A stretch of DNA of 64,000 nucleotides from Eubacterium sp. ER2 (GTDB taxonomy: Bacteria; Bacillota; Clostridia; Lachnospirales; Lachnospiraceae), in assembly GCF_000765215.1 (NCBI RefSeq), contig NZ_JPJE01000027.1, positions 1-64,000 on the forward strand, in the 5' to 3' direction. A program made the translations under genes and the position numbers. The notes under the pieces were generated by a model. It was given only the letters and a program-made list of their open reading frames with translations, did no database searches and was not told the origin of the DNA. How positions within the stretch are numbered: the first letter of the stretch is position 1; each line of letters starts with the position of its first letter. Below, piece after piece: positions 54,019 through 63,883 of the stretch.

Positions 54019-54460
54019 GATCCGAATCAGGCAGTGGAACCAGGATAATCCTTACATTCAGATGAAAAATCTGGAAAATGCACAGCCTGGATACCGTGTT
54101 CATACAGTCAATGATGATCATCATCTGTATGAACTTCCGCTGGAAACACAGAACATTATCCTTGACTGGGTATTCTGGAATTTTTATCCGGCACAGAAAA
54201 TCTATCCGCATCTTACCAGTGATGATCTGAAAGAAGTTCTGTATAAACGTACCCAGATCCATCTGCACAACAATCAGTTCAAGGAGGCTATGCTGATCAA
54301 TGGTTTCTGGCCGAGAGATCCGAGTGAATTGAACTGGGTATTTCATATCCAGGCGAGCTCTCCAGCAATCAGGACACAGGCAGATGGGTATCCTGGTATC
54401 CCGATTATTGGACGCCAGGAACTAAATGAGTACAGAAAGAAAAGTTGTGCCAGGAGGTGA
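54002..54460 (+). CDS. Conserved ICE protein between VirB4 and the cell-wall hydrolase
   Basis: 152 residues, soluble, with many aromatic residues (LDWVFWNFYPAQKIYPHLT). Similar proteins sit here in Tn1549-type ICEs. GGAGGCGG precedes the ATG at 54002. It overlaps virB4 by 17 bases. No function is known to me. Confidence 0.7.
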   Translation: MKEIDKIRIRQWNQDNPYIQMKNLENAQPGYRVHTVNDDHHLYELPLETQNIILDWVFWNFYPAQKIYPHLTSDDLKEVLYKRTQIHLHNNQFKEAMLINGFWPRDPSELNWVFHIQASSPAIRTQADGYPGIPIIGRQELNEYRKKSCARR

Positions 54461-54466
54461 TGACCT

Positions 54467-56755
54467 ATAGCCGGAAAAGAATTTAAAGGCAAAGATAAAA
54501 AGGTCGCAAAGATGACCAGAGATGGTCTGACAGAAGAAAATCTCCATGATGGTAGTGTAAAAGATATCAGTCACAGGAGCCGTGGGCGACCGGAAACTAA
54601 AGAAGAATTTGTTCCTGAACGGGAACGGAAAAAGGCTGAGAATGAAGATTCAAAATCGGGAAAAGGTAAACGACTGCAGATGGAAAAAATCCGGAAATCT
54701 TCTGTCCGGCAGGAAGCTGTTGAGGATACAGTTGAAGTTACACCGGAAGAAAAAGTATCTGGATATCGAAAGAAACTGCATCGCCATGAAAAAATCCCGG
54801 ATGATGATAACAATCTGAACAGCCAAAAGAAATCCATTCGGAAGAAGCAGCTGCAAAAACAGATGACCAAAGAACAGGCAAAAGCCGGAAGATTATCCTT
54901 TGATGATGAAGGAAATCAGATGGTGAAAGGTGCTGGCATGAAACCGGGAGGGACAGCCGGGAAATACATTGCTACACAAGCTGTTATATCTGGCATGAAA
55001 GCAGTCACTTCCGAAGAGGAAGAAACAGATGAAAATGCAGGTGTGGAAAGTGCCAGACTTGCAGAGCGTGAAACAGAAGCTGCGTTACGTGGCCTACGTC
55101 ATGCTCAGATCCGCAGCAAACGAACGGATGTGAAAACCCATCGCAGAGGTTATCGTGAGGCTACTGTAGAAAAGAAACTGAAATTTGGTTCTGCAGAAAG
55201 TATGGAAGGAGTCAAACATGCAGAATCGGTAAAGAACGCTGAGCAAAAGAGACATTTCTATAACCGCTTCTTTCAGAAAAAACGATATAAGGATGCATAC
55301 CGGGCAGCCAGAGCCGGAAAATCCGCTGGCAGTCTAGGTGGAGCGACAACCATTACCGGTGTCGAGAACATGACGGTGAAAGCAAAGATTGCCTTGAAAG
55401 AGATTATAAAGCGTAATCGTGCCATGTTCGCAGGCATCGGTATTTTTGCGCTTCTTTTTCTTGTCATAGCAGTATCTCTGGGGAGCTGCAGTGCCTCTAT
55501 TGAGGGTGCTGGATCTGTGATCGGTATTACAACGTATCCAAGTTCAGACGAGGATATCTATGCTGCCGAAAACAGATATGCCGCTTTGGAAAGTGCCTTG
55601 AATCAGCAGATCAATGAGATGGAACGAAGACATCCAAATTATGACGAGTATCAGTACAACATTGCTGAGATTGGTCATAATCCATACCATCTTATCTCGT
55701 ATCTTACCGCAAAATACGGGGACTGGACGTACTCAGATGTTGAAAACGAGCTGCAATCTCTTTTTGAAGCACAATATCATCTGAATACAGAAGGTCGAAC
55801 AGAAACGGTGACAGAAACCAGAAATGTTCGCGTTGGAGAATCATTGGGACAGGTAGTGACAAGCGGATATTGTAATTGTCGAATCTGTTGTGGTGTATGG
55901 TCCGGAGGTCCAACTGCCAGTGGTGCATATCCAACTGCAAACCATACCATTGCTGTAGATGCTTCCAATCCATTTGTGCCGATTGGCACTAAGGTAGTAA
56001 TGAATGGTGTGGAATACACAGTTGAGGATACCGGAGCCTTTGCACGATATGGTGTCCAGTTTGACGTTTACTATGATAACCATGCTGCAGCCTCTGCTCA
56101 TGGACACCAGACCTGGGAAGCTTATATCGCAGATGACAATGGCAGTCAGGAAGTAACCGTTACCAGTACAAGCACCAAGAAGATTCTGTATGTGACACTG
56201 ACAAATGGAAGTTTTGATGCTGTGGCAAGAGCCAATCTGAATGCAGAACAGCTGATTATTTACAATGCGTTAAATACGACCTATGGAAACAGAAATTATC
56301 TGTGGGATGTAAACAATGTGACCAGTGGATCAGGCGGTAATGGAATGAGCTATGAGATTCCACCGGAAGCACTGCAGGATGAAGAATTTGCCCGGATGAT
56401 CCGAGAAGCGGAAAAATATCTGGGAGTACCTTATGTATGGGGTGGTTACTCTCCGTCCGGATTTGACTGTTCAGGATTCGTATCTTATGTCATTAACCAC
56501 TGTGGTAATGGCTGGAACTATGGACGATTGACCGCAGATGGATTAAGAGGCGTATGTACTTATGTATCACCGCAAGAAGCAAAACCAGGAGATCTGATCT
56601 TCTTCCAGGGAACGTATAACACATCCGGTGCAAGCCATGTGGGTATCTATGTCGGTAACAATATGATGATCCATTGCGGGGATCCGATCCATTACTCAAA
56701 TATCAGCACATCCTACTGGCAGCAACATTTCATGTGCTTTGGAAGACTGCCATAA
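54467..56755 (+). CDS. NlpC/P60 and 3D-domain cell-wall hydrolase (CD1108 family), probable ATA start
   Basis: About 762 residues from ATA at 54467. A long charged N-terminal part (1-310) is followed by one membrane helix (about 317-340), a 3D-like domain (YCNCRICCGVW, then VDASNPFVPIGTKV, about 465-545) and a C-terminal NlpC/P60 peptidase with FDCSGFVSYV and SHVGIYVG. It opens peptidoglycan for the transfer channel. ATA is favoured because AGGAGGTGA sits 6 bases before it and the next residues AGKEFKGKDKK look like the family N-terminus. ATG at 54512 has no ribosome-binding site. Confidence 0.88.
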   Translation: MAGKEFKGKDKKVAKMTRDGLTEENLHDGSVKDISHRSRGRPETKEEFVPERERKKAENEDSKSGKGKRLQMEKIRKSSVRQEAVEDTVEVTPEEKVSGYRKKLHRHEKIPDDDNNLNSQKKSIRKKQLQKQMTKEQAKAGRLSFDDEGNQMVKGAGMKPGGTAGKYIATQAVISGMKAVTSEEEETDENAGVESARLAERETEAALRGLRHAQIRSKRTDVKTHRRGYREATVEKKLKFGSAESMEGVKHAESVKNAEQKRHFYNRFFQKKRYKDAYRAARAGKSAGSLGGATTITGVENMTVKAKIALKEIIKRNRAMFAGIGIFALLFLVIAVSLGSCSASIEGAGSVIGITTYPSSDEDIYAAENRYAALESALNQQINEMERRHPNYDEYQYNIAEIGHNPYHLISYLTAKYGDWTYSDVENELQSLFEAQYHLNTEGRTETVTETRNVRVGESLGQVVTSGYCNCRICCGVWSGGPTASGAYPTANHTIAVDASNPFVPIGTKVVMNGVEYTVEDTGAFARYGVQFDVYYDNHAAASAHGHQTWEAYIADDNGSQEVTVTSTSTKKILYVTLTNGSFDAVARANLNAEQLIIYNALNTTYGNRNYLWDVNNVTSGSGGNGMSYEIPPEALQDEEFARMIREAEKYLGVPYVWGGYSPSGFDCSGFVSYVINHCGNGWNYGRLTADGLRGVCTYVSPQEAKPGDLIFFQGTYNTSGASHVGIYVGNNMMIHCGDPIHYSNISTSYWQQHFMCFGRLP

Positions 56756-56781
56756 AGGGGTGAACGAAGGGAGGTGAAAGT

Positions 56782-57090
56782 TTGAATAAAAAGATTAAAA
56801 AATATCTGGATGAGATTGCCAAGACAGAGAAAAAGATCGCGGATCTGCAGCAATATCTTAGGGGTGTCCAGGCTGCATTAAAGCAGGAAGAGGACAATGA
56901 GATGATCAGGTGCATCCGTGGTATGAAGATGGATAATGATCAGTTATATGATCTTTTGGATGGTATCCAGAGTGGAAAAGTTAAATTTCAGGTAAGCAGG
57001 GAGTCTGACGATGAAGGTTCAGGCTCCTTTGTATTCACAGAAGAAAATAAGGAGGAATATCAGAATGGTGAAATGGAAGAAAATGAATAA
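56782..57090 (+). CDS. DUF4315 family protein
   Basis: 102 residues. The N-terminal half is a coiled coil (KKIKKYLDEIAKTEKKIADL) and the rest is acidic. It starts with TTG at 56782 after GGGAGGTG. It overlaps the next gene by 26 bases. The family always occurs beside CD1107/CD1108-type genes in ICEs; role unknown. Confidence 0.8.
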   Translation: MNKKIKKYLDEIAKTEKKIADLQQYLRGVQAALKQEEDNEMIRCIRGMKMDNDQLYDLLDGIQSGKVKFQVSRESDDEGSGSFVFTEENKEEYQNGEMEENE

Positions 57091-57799
57091 GAAAATGGCA
57101 GGACTGCTGTTGGGAGTCATGATGCTTTTTACAGCATCAACCACAGCATTTGCCTATGTGGATGAATCGGCAGAGGCATCCAAAGTAGAGACAACTCAGA
57201 CGGAACAGTCAACAGACAAAGAAGAGAAAAAGGACGAGGCGACAAACACAAACGAGGTGCTGCCGGAAGATGGAACAGACAAGGGAACTGCATTTACGAC
57301 ACCTGGCAATGGTGAAGTCAAGGATGACATTACCGATGATTCCACAAAGGAATTTCTTACGGTTACAACAAAGAATAACAACACTTTCTATATCGTGATC
57401 GACCGTAGTGCCACATCACAGAATGTCTATATGTTATCCCAGATTGATGAGAATGATCTGTCCGAATTTCTGGATAAAGACAGCACTGCTACTGTCGTAA
57501 CACCACAGCCAGATAAATCAAAGGTAGTGCTGGATGAAACAAATAATGAGGATGTAGACAAGGAAGCTACCATTGATCCGGAGAAAACAGCATCTGCAAA
57601 AACCAATATGGGTGCAATGGCAACAATCCTGATTTTGGCTCTCGGCGGTGTGGCAGCTTACTACTACTTCAAGATCTATAAACCTAAAAAAGAGGAAGAT
57701 GAGGATGATCAGCCGGAAGGTTTGGAAACAGGTGGACTGGAAGAAGTTCCGGATGAGGAAGAGTCTGAAGACGAAGATTTTGAAGAAAATGAAAAATAA
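57065..57799 (+). CDS. CD1107-family mobile element protein (DUF4366)
   Basis: 244 residues. Signal peptide about 1-32 (ending AFAY), a Thr/Glu-rich region, a folded part (FYIVIDRSATSQNVYMLSQI), a membrane helix (about 182-202) and an acidic cytoplasmic tail. AAGGAGG fits the ATG at 57065. It is a surface-exposed bitopic protein of the transfer apparatus. Confidence 0.82.
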   Translation: MVKWKKMNKKMAGLLLGVMMLFTASTTAFAYVDESAEASKVETTQTEQSTDKEEKKDEATNTNEVLPEDGTDKGTAFTTPGNGEVKDDITDDSTKEFLTVTTKNNNTFYIVIDRSATSQNVYMLSQIDENDLSEFLDKDSTATVVTPQPDKSKVVLDETNNEDVDKEATIDPEKTASAKTNMGAMATILILALGGVAAYYYFKIYKPKKEEDEDDQPEGLETGGLEEVPDEEESEDEDFEENEK

Positions 57800-57822
57800 A
57801 TAAACTTTTTTAGTGGAGGGGG

Positions 57823-57859
57823 CTGTAAAACATGCTCTCTCCGTTTCGTTATATGAAGG
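57823..57859 (+). repeat. 37-bp ICE repeat, copy 3
   Basis: Same sequence as copies 1 and 2 with few changes. Its final bases form part of the topB ribosome-binding site (GAAGGAGG), 13 bp before the topB ATG. Confidence 0.8.
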
Positions 57860-57871
57860 AGGTAATACATC

Positions 57872-59983
57872 ATGTATTTAGTAATTGCAGAAAAACCAAG
57901 TGTATCAAGAGCAATCGCAGAAGTGATTGGAGCACAGGAACGAGAAGACGGATATTTACAAGGAACCGACTGTATGGTCAGCTGGTGCTTCGGACATCTG
58001 GCCGAATATGTTTCACCGGATGCTTACGATGAGAAATTTAACCAGTGGAGATATGAAGATCTCCCGATCATCCCGAAAAACTGGAAAGTTACAGTCTCAG
58101 AAGATAAGAAAGATCAGTTCTATATCTTAAAAAGACTGCTCAACAGTCCGGAAATTGAATACGTCGTAAATGCCTGTGATGCCGGACGTGAAGGAGAATT
58201 AATCTTCAAACATGTCTATGACTTATCCGGAAGTAAAAAGCCGGTGAAACGATTATGGATCAGTTCTCTGGAAGATTCAGCAATCCTTGATGGAATGCAG
58301 CATCTGAGATCCGCAGAGGAATACCGACATCTGGCCGAAGCTGCTGTATGCCGTTCTCAGGCTGACTGGCTGGTAGGAATGAATGCAACCAGAGCTTACA
58401 CCACAAAGTACTTCAAAAAGCTGACCGTTGGAAGGGTTCAGACACCGACACTTGCCATGTTGGTGGAACGTGCCGGACAGATCAGCAATTTCCAGAAAGA
58501 AAAGTATTTCAATGTGGAACTCGATTGTGATGGAATTCCGGCTGTAAAGCCAAAAATCTTTGATCCGGATGAGGCGGAACAGTTAAGAAGCAGATGCCAG
58601 GGAAGTGAAGCTATTGTCACAGCAGTAAAAGAAACGGAAAAGAAAGTAAAAGCACCAAAGCTTTATGATCTGACCACACTGCAGAGAGAAGCAAACCGTA
58701 TCTACGGAATGACAGCCAAACAGACACTGGATACCGCTCAGAGCCTGTATGAAAAGAAACTGATCACTTATCCAAGAACGGACAGCCAGTATCTGACCGA
58801 AGATATGGAGCAGACAGCAAGAAATGTGGTTCGTCAGATTTATGAGAAATATCAACTGACAGGTCCGTTTGATCAGCCGGAGCAGCCAGATGTGAAGAAA
58901 GTCATGAATAACAGCAAGGTGACAGATCACCATGCAATCATTCCAACGATGGAACTTGCATCCTGCCATCTGGATGAATTGAAATCCTGGGAAGAAAAGA
59001 TTCTTTTCCTGATTGCAGTCCATACGGTCATGGCAATGAGTAAGGATCACATTTACCAGGAAACAGAGATTGAAGTGGAATGCCAGGGAGAAATCTTCAA
59101 AGCAAAAGGAAGAACTGTGTTGCAGGATGGATGGAAACTCTTTGAAAACTGCTTCAAGAATAAGGATCGCATGGCAATCGTAGATCCGGATCAGGAAATG
59201 AAAGAGAGGATGCCGAAAGTAACCCAGGGACAGACTTTCTATGCTGTAGCTGCAGAAAAGACAGAACATTTTACATCGCCACCAAAACCATACAGTGAAG
59301 ATACTCTCCTTGCAGCAATGGAAACTGCTGGAAATAAGGAATTCGATGAAGACACAGAAAAGAAAGGATTAGGAACTCCGGCAACAAGAGCTGGTATCAT
59401 CGAAAAACTGATCTATTCCCAGTATGCCACCCGAAAAGGGAAACAGATCCTTCCAACAGATGATGGAAAAGTCCTTGTGGAGATCCTGCCAGACTTTCTG
59501 AAATCTGCAAGTATGACTGCAGAATGGGAAAATCAGCTGCTCTTGATGGAGCATGGAGAGATTGCACCGGAACAGTTTATGACCGAGATCAAAAACATGC
59601 TGACCATGATGCTGAATGGATGCGATGCGATTTCCGAAGAAGAAACAAGAAGATTTCAGACCAGAGAAAGCATTGGAACATGTCCGGTATGTGGAAGCCT
59701 GGTATATGAAAGCAAAACCAACTTCTATTGTAGCAACCACGATTGTCACTTTGCTCTCTGGAAAGATAACCGCTATCTGCAGAGCATGGAAAAAACCATG
59801 GATAAAAAGATGGCTGCAGAACTTCTGAAAAGTGGATGTGTGCATGTAAAAGACCTGTATTCCAGAAAGAAGAATATGTACTTTGAGGCAGATCTTCATA
59901 TGGATGCAGATGAAACCGGAAGGGTGAATTTTTCTTTATCCTTTCCCAAAAAGAAACCAAAAAACAAAAGCAAAAAGAAATAA
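57872..59983 (+). CDS. topB: DNA topoisomerase III
   Basis: 703 residues, type IA. The TOPRIM domain starts at the N-terminus (MYLVIAEKPSVSRAIAEVIG) and has NACDAGREGELIF. The catalytic tyrosine is in LITYPRTDSQYL (about residue 300). A C-terminal zinc ribbon has CPVCG and CSNHDC. ICE-borne TopB probably relaxes or decatenates the element during transfer or replication. GAAGGAGG precedes the ATG; the 37-bp repeat lies directly upstream. Confidence 0.96.
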   Translation: MYLVIAEKPSVSRAIAEVIGAQEREDGYLQGTDCMVSWCFGHLAEYVSPDAYDEKFNQWRYEDLPIIPKNWKVTVSEDKKDQFYILKRLLNSPEIEYVVNACDAGREGELIFKHVYDLSGSKKPVKRLWISSLEDSAILDGMQHLRSAEEYRHLAEAAVCRSQADWLVGMNATRAYTTKYFKKLTVGRVQTPTLAMLVERAGQISNFQKEKYFNVELDCDGIPAVKPKIFDPDEAEQLRSRCQGSEAIVTAVKETEKKVKAPKLYDLTTLQREANRIYGMTAKQTLDTAQSLYEKKLITYPRTDSQYLTEDMEQTARNVVRQIYEKYQLTGPFDQPEQPDVKKVMNNSKVTDHHAIIPTMELASCHLDELKSWEEKILFLIAVHTVMAMSKDHIYQETEIEVECQGEIFKAKGRTVLQDGWKLFENCFKNKDRMAIVDPDQEMKERMPKVTQGQTFYAVAAEKTEHFTSPPKPYSEDTLLAAMETAGNKEFDEDTEKKGLGTPATRAGIIEKLIYSQYATRKGKQILPTDDGKVLVEILPDFLKSASMTAEWENQLLLMEHGEIAPEQFMTEIKNMLTMMLNGCDAISEEETRRFQTRESIGTCPVCGSLVYESKTNFYCSNHDCHFALWKDNRYLQSMEKTMDKKMAAELLKSGCVHVKDLYSRKKNMYFEADLHMDADETGRVNFSLSFPKKKPKNKSKKK

Positions 59984-60011
59984 GAAAACAGATTAGAGGA
60001 GGAAACGAAGA

Positions 60012-61061
60012 ATGAATTTTAATGAATTTGTAAATGAAGTAAAGGACAATATCAGACTCTTTTTACCGAAGGATTATGAGAATGCCGAGGTGTCAACGAT
60101 GGAGTGTCAGAAACTGAACCGTGCCTATACGGGATTGATGGTGAGAAAAGAAGGGGAGATGCTTACTCCAACAATTAATCTTAACCAACTGTATGAAGCA
60201 TATAAAGCACAGCCTGGCGTAACAATGGAAACTGTATGTAGAAAGATTGCAGATATAGTCATTGAGGCACCGATACAGGTTGATCTGAAATCCATTTTAA
60301 ATTATGAAGATGTGAAGGACAAGCTGTTTATCCGTGTATCATCAGCCGAAGCAAATAAGGAAGTCCTCGAAAATGCGCCACACCATCTGAAGGAAGATCT
60401 CGCAATCACCTATCATGTGGCAGTAGGCAAGGATCAGGATGGATTAAGTTCCATGTTTATCAAGAATGATCTGCTTGAACAGTATGGAATCTCTGCAGAA
60501 CAGCTTCATGAAGATGCGATGAAAAGTTCACCGCGTGTCATGGCTCCGGAGGTATCAAGTATAGGTGCATTGATAGATGAAATGTACCAGAAAAATATTC
60601 TCATGCTGACACCGGATGAACGTGAAATGCTGCAGGAAACATTGCAGGAATCAAGCGAGATGCCGACATTCTTTGTTGTTACGAATACAGACAGAATTGA
60701 TGGAGCCGGTGTGATCTTTTATCCGGAATTCATGGATAGCATGGGGGAACTTCTTGGAAATGATTTCTTCATTTTGCCATCATCCATCCATGAAATGCTG
60801 GTCTTGCCAGATGACGGGCAAGTGGATGCAGAAATGTTAAGAGATATGGTAAAAGAAGTCAATGCGACTCAGGTAGCACCAGCAGAACGCCTTACCAATG
60901 ATGTATATCACTTTGACACAAAGGATCACGTCTTTGAAAAAGCCGACAGATTTACAGAACGTCAGAAAGAAAAAGAAGCGCAGGCTGCAAAAACAGAGAA
61001 AGCAGGAAAAGAACAGCCGGATCAGAAACCGAAAACAAAGAAGCACGATATGGAACTCTAA
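60012..61061 (+). CDS. DUF5688 family protein
   Basis: 349 residues, soluble, with MNFNEFVNEVKDNIRLFLP at the start, a central PTFFVVTNTDRIDGAGVIFY block and a Lys/Glu-rich tail. These fit DUF5688 proteins of Firmicutes ICEs. AGAGGAGG precedes the ATG. It follows topB by 28 bp. Function unknown. Confidence 0.75.
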   Translation: MNFNEFVNEVKDNIRLFLPKDYENAEVSTMECQKLNRAYTGLMVRKEGEMLTPTINLNQLYEAYKAQPGVTMETVCRKIADIVIEAPIQVDLKSILNYEDVKDKLFIRVSSAEANKEVLENAPHHLKEDLAITYHVAVGKDQDGLSSMFIKNDLLEQYGISAEQLHEDAMKSSPRVMAPEVSSIGALIDEMYQKNILMLTPDEREMLQETLQESSEMPTFFVVTNTDRIDGAGVIFYPEFMDSMGELLGNDFFILPSSIHEMLVLPDDGQVDAEMLRDMVKEVNATQVAPAERLTNDVYHFDTKDHVFEKADRFTERQKEKEAQAAKTEKAGKEQPDQKPKTKKHDMEL

Positions 61062-61143
61062 TATCAAGCATGAAACCCGTTAAATGAGCAAACGCCCTGC
61101 GGCATAAGGAAATGTCGTGGGGCATTTTGAAAAGGAGAAGATT

Positions 61144-61311
61144 ATGACGAAAGAGAACATTAAAACAAATACAAGCTTAAGATACAGCCAGTATCGAAAA
61201 AGATTATCACACACATTTTCGTTTAAAAAATTGAAGAAGCAAATTGAGACGTTACATGATCAGGAATTTATTATAAATGTGCCGATTGGAGGTGTTGCTG
61301 ATGGCAGATAA
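61144..61311 (+). CDS. Small basic protein
   Basis: 55 residues, strongly basic in the middle (YRKRLSHTFSFKKLKKQIE). AAAGGAG precedes the ATG at 61144. Its stop overlaps the start of the next gene by 11 bases, which supports a real, coupled gene. No family recognised. Confidence 0.6.
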   Translation: MTKENIKTNTSLRYSQYRKRLSHTFSFKKLKKQIETLHDQEFIINVPIGGVADGR

Positions 61312-63883
61312 ATTAGAACAGGTAGCAATTCGTATGGTGGAACAGCCACCACTTTATAGTAATGAACCTATGAATAATCCAGATGTAGCAATTCGTGTTA
61401 TGAATGAATTTCTTTCCCAGATGGATCGGGAACTCTTTTGTATTGTTAATTTACAGGCAGATTTAACACCGATCAATATGAATATCGTATCTGTAGGATC
61501 GCTGAATGAAGCATTAATTAATCCAAGAGAAATATTTAAGAGTGCAATTCTTTCGAATGCTCATTCAATGATGCTCATTCATAATCATCCGTCCGGAAAT
61601 CTGACACCATCTACATCGGATATCCAGACTACAGCAAGAATGCAGGAATTAGGGGAATTGATGGGGATTTCATTGGTTGATCACATCATTACAGGACGGA
61701 ATGGGAATTACTATTCCTTTCGAGATAAAGGAGAATTTCCAGATAGCAGGGTTCGTTTTTCTACTCGTGTTGAAGATATTGATCTGACTAAAGGAATGGT
61801 GACTGAAGCCACCGCACCCTATGAAGAAGTAACAGATACAAAAGAAAAGGGTGACGTAAGAGATATTCCAACAGTGCAGACAGCAACAATTCCATTACCG
61901 GTTCAGGGAAAAGATATGGACAGCATTATGCAGTCACTGGAATCCGGTGTGGAAGAACTATTTACAAGTAACCGCTATCAGGAATTTCTTAAAACCATGG
62001 CAAAGTTTCACAATTATTCCTTTAATAATACAATGCTGATCGCCATGCAGCGACCGGATGCCACACTTGTTACCAGCTACAAAAACTGGCAGTCCATGGG
62101 TAGACAGGTCATGAAAGGCGAAAAAGGAATTACAATCATTGCACCGGCACCATATAAGAAAATGAAGGAAAAAGAGGTTCTGGATGAAAATCAGCGACCG
62201 ATCATGGGAACCGATGGAAAACCTAAGACTGAACAGGTGGAAGTTACAGTTCCGCATTTTAAAGCAGTTACCGTCTTTGATATTGCTCAGACATCCGGGG
62301 AACCAATCCAGACACTGGCACCGGAATTACTGACTGCAGCTGTACAGGATTTTGATTCTTTCATGCAGGCTATTCAGAAAATATCCCCAGTGCCGATACG
62401 ATTCGATGAGATCGATGGCAATGCCAATGGATATTATCACAATGCAGATAAGGAAATCGTGATCAAAAAAGGACTCAGTGAAAGCCAGACCTTAAAGACT
62501 GCTATTCATGAAACTGTCCATGCTAAACTGCATGACAAGGAAATCATGGAAAGCCTGGGTGTAGAAAAAGACCGTCTGACAAAAGAGGTTGAAGCAGAAT
62601 CTGTTGCTTACTGTGTGTGTTCTTCCTTTGGTTTGGATACATCGGATTACAGTTTTCCTTATATTGCAGGGTGGAGCAGCAGCCGGGAAATGAAGGAAAT
62701 GAAAGCATCTATGGATGTGATCCGCAAGACAGCCGGTGAAATGATCGATCAGCTTACAGAAGAACTGGAAATCATTCTTGAAGAAAAACAGAAAACAGAA
62801 TTACATGAAAAATACGGCATTCTGGTAGATGCACTGGAAGCAGCCGGATACCGTTATGATTATCGGGAAAGCGAACCGGGACATATTGTACTGGCACCGG
62901 ATGGGACACATGAAATTGCCGGGTATTTGCAGTTTGAATCATGGGGAGATATCAAAGACTGGCTGGAAGATACGATTGCAGAAGGGACGGATGTTTCGGA
63001 GAGAGTTGATCGGGCTATGTACCCATTTAAGTATGATTATACCCTAGAGGAAGAAATGTTCAGAGGTAATGGTGACCTCTATGCGATTTATCATGTGGAT
63101 GAAGACACACCGGGAAAACAACATTTATTTATGAATATGGCAATGGTCAAAGAAGATGGAATTACAATCGATGCAGAAAATTATAAATGTGTCTATTCTG
63201 GCAGATTACATGAAAATGAAAAGCTGGATGATTTGTACGCTATGTTCAACGATAATCCACCGGCAGATTATAAAGCACATTCTATGTCGGTCAGTGATGT
63301 TATCATTACAAACCGTGGTGGGGATATGCAGGCATATTACGTGGATCGATTTGGATTTGCAGAACTTCCAGACTTTGCAGCACAAAGAGAAAAAATACTC
63401 GATATTGTCCCGGAAATAGAAAATGTGGATTATGAAAATGATCTTACATGTATCAGCTTTTATGCGGCTGAATGTGCTGAATTTCCTGTAATGGGTGAAG
63501 TACATTATGACCTGACATTACCAGAAGCCTTGGAAGCTTATGAGAAAATCCCATCAGAACGTATGCATGGACTGAAATGTGTTGGCTTTGATCTGAAAGA
63601 CGGAAGTGATTATGAAGGAATGCAGAGTCTGATGATTGAAGGAAAAATACAGAAAGAATTTTTGAATTCGATTCCTGGATTTAGAGAAAATTCTTATGTG
63701 CAAAATGCAATCAGTCGTGTGGAAAAATACTTGGAAGAAAGACATCCAAATGTGGAAAATCCTCTGGAATCCAATAAGAAAGTGGATAACGAAAAAAATA
63801 TAAGCGAAGAAAAAAACGAGAAGGAGCTGAATATACAGATGAAACCAATACCGAAAAAGAAAAGGGGGGAAATGAGCCTATGA
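61301..63883 (+). CDS. RadC-type JAB domain fused to ArdC-like antirestriction domain (LtrC-like)
   Basis: 860 residues. Residues 1-150 form a RadC/JAB domain with HNHPSGNLTPSTSD. Residues about 205-300 match the ArdC N-terminal ssDNA-binding domain (FHNYSFNNTMLIAMQRP, YKNWQSMGRQVMKGEKG). A zinc-protease-like HETVH follows near 406. The remaining 400 residues contain a domain starting YGILVDALEAAGY and other accessory parts. ArdC-type proteins protect incoming single-stranded DNA. GGAGGTG fits the ATG at 61301. Confidence 0.85.
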   Translation: MADKLEQVAIRMVEQPPLYSNEPMNNPDVAIRVMNEFLSQMDRELFCIVNLQADLTPINMNIVSVGSLNEALINPREIFKSAILSNAHSMMLIHNHPSGNLTPSTSDIQTTARMQELGELMGISLVDHIITGRNGNYYSFRDKGEFPDSRVRFSTRVEDIDLTKGMVTEATAPYEEVTDTKEKGDVRDIPTVQTATIPLPVQGKDMDSIMQSLESGVEELFTSNRYQEFLKTMAKFHNYSFNNTMLIAMQRPDATLVTSYKNWQSMGRQVMKGEKGITIIAPAPYKKMKEKEVLDENQRPIMGTDGKPKTEQVEVTVPHFKAVTVFDIAQTSGEPIQTLAPELLTAAVQDFDSFMQAIQKISPVPIRFDEIDGNANGYYHNADKEIVIKKGLSESQTLKTAIHETVHAKLHDKEIMESLGVEKDRLTKEVEAESVAYCVCSSFGLDTSDYSFPYIAGWSSSREMKEMKASMDVIRKTAGEMIDQLTEELEIILEEKQKTELHEKYGILVDALEAAGYRYDYRESEPGHIVLAPDGTHEIAGYLQFESWGDIKDWLEDTIAEGTDVSERVDRAMYPFKYDYTLEEEMFRGNGDLYAIYHVDEDTPGKQHLFMNMAMVKEDGITIDAENYKCVYSGRLHENEKLDDLYAMFNDNPPADYKAHSMSVSDVIITNRGGDMQAYYVDRFGFAELPDFAAQREKILDIVPEIENVDYENDLTCISFYAAECAEFPVMGEVHYDLTLPEALEAYEKIPSERMHGLKCVGFDLKDGSDYEGMQSLMIEGKIQKEFLNSIPGFRENSYVQNAISRVEKYLEERHPNVENPLESNKKVDNEKNISEEKNEKELNIQMKPIPKKKRGEMSL

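Noticed and set aside
54460-54486. ATG at 54460 as start of the NlpC/P60 gene
   Set aside because: It is in another frame and stops after eight residues.
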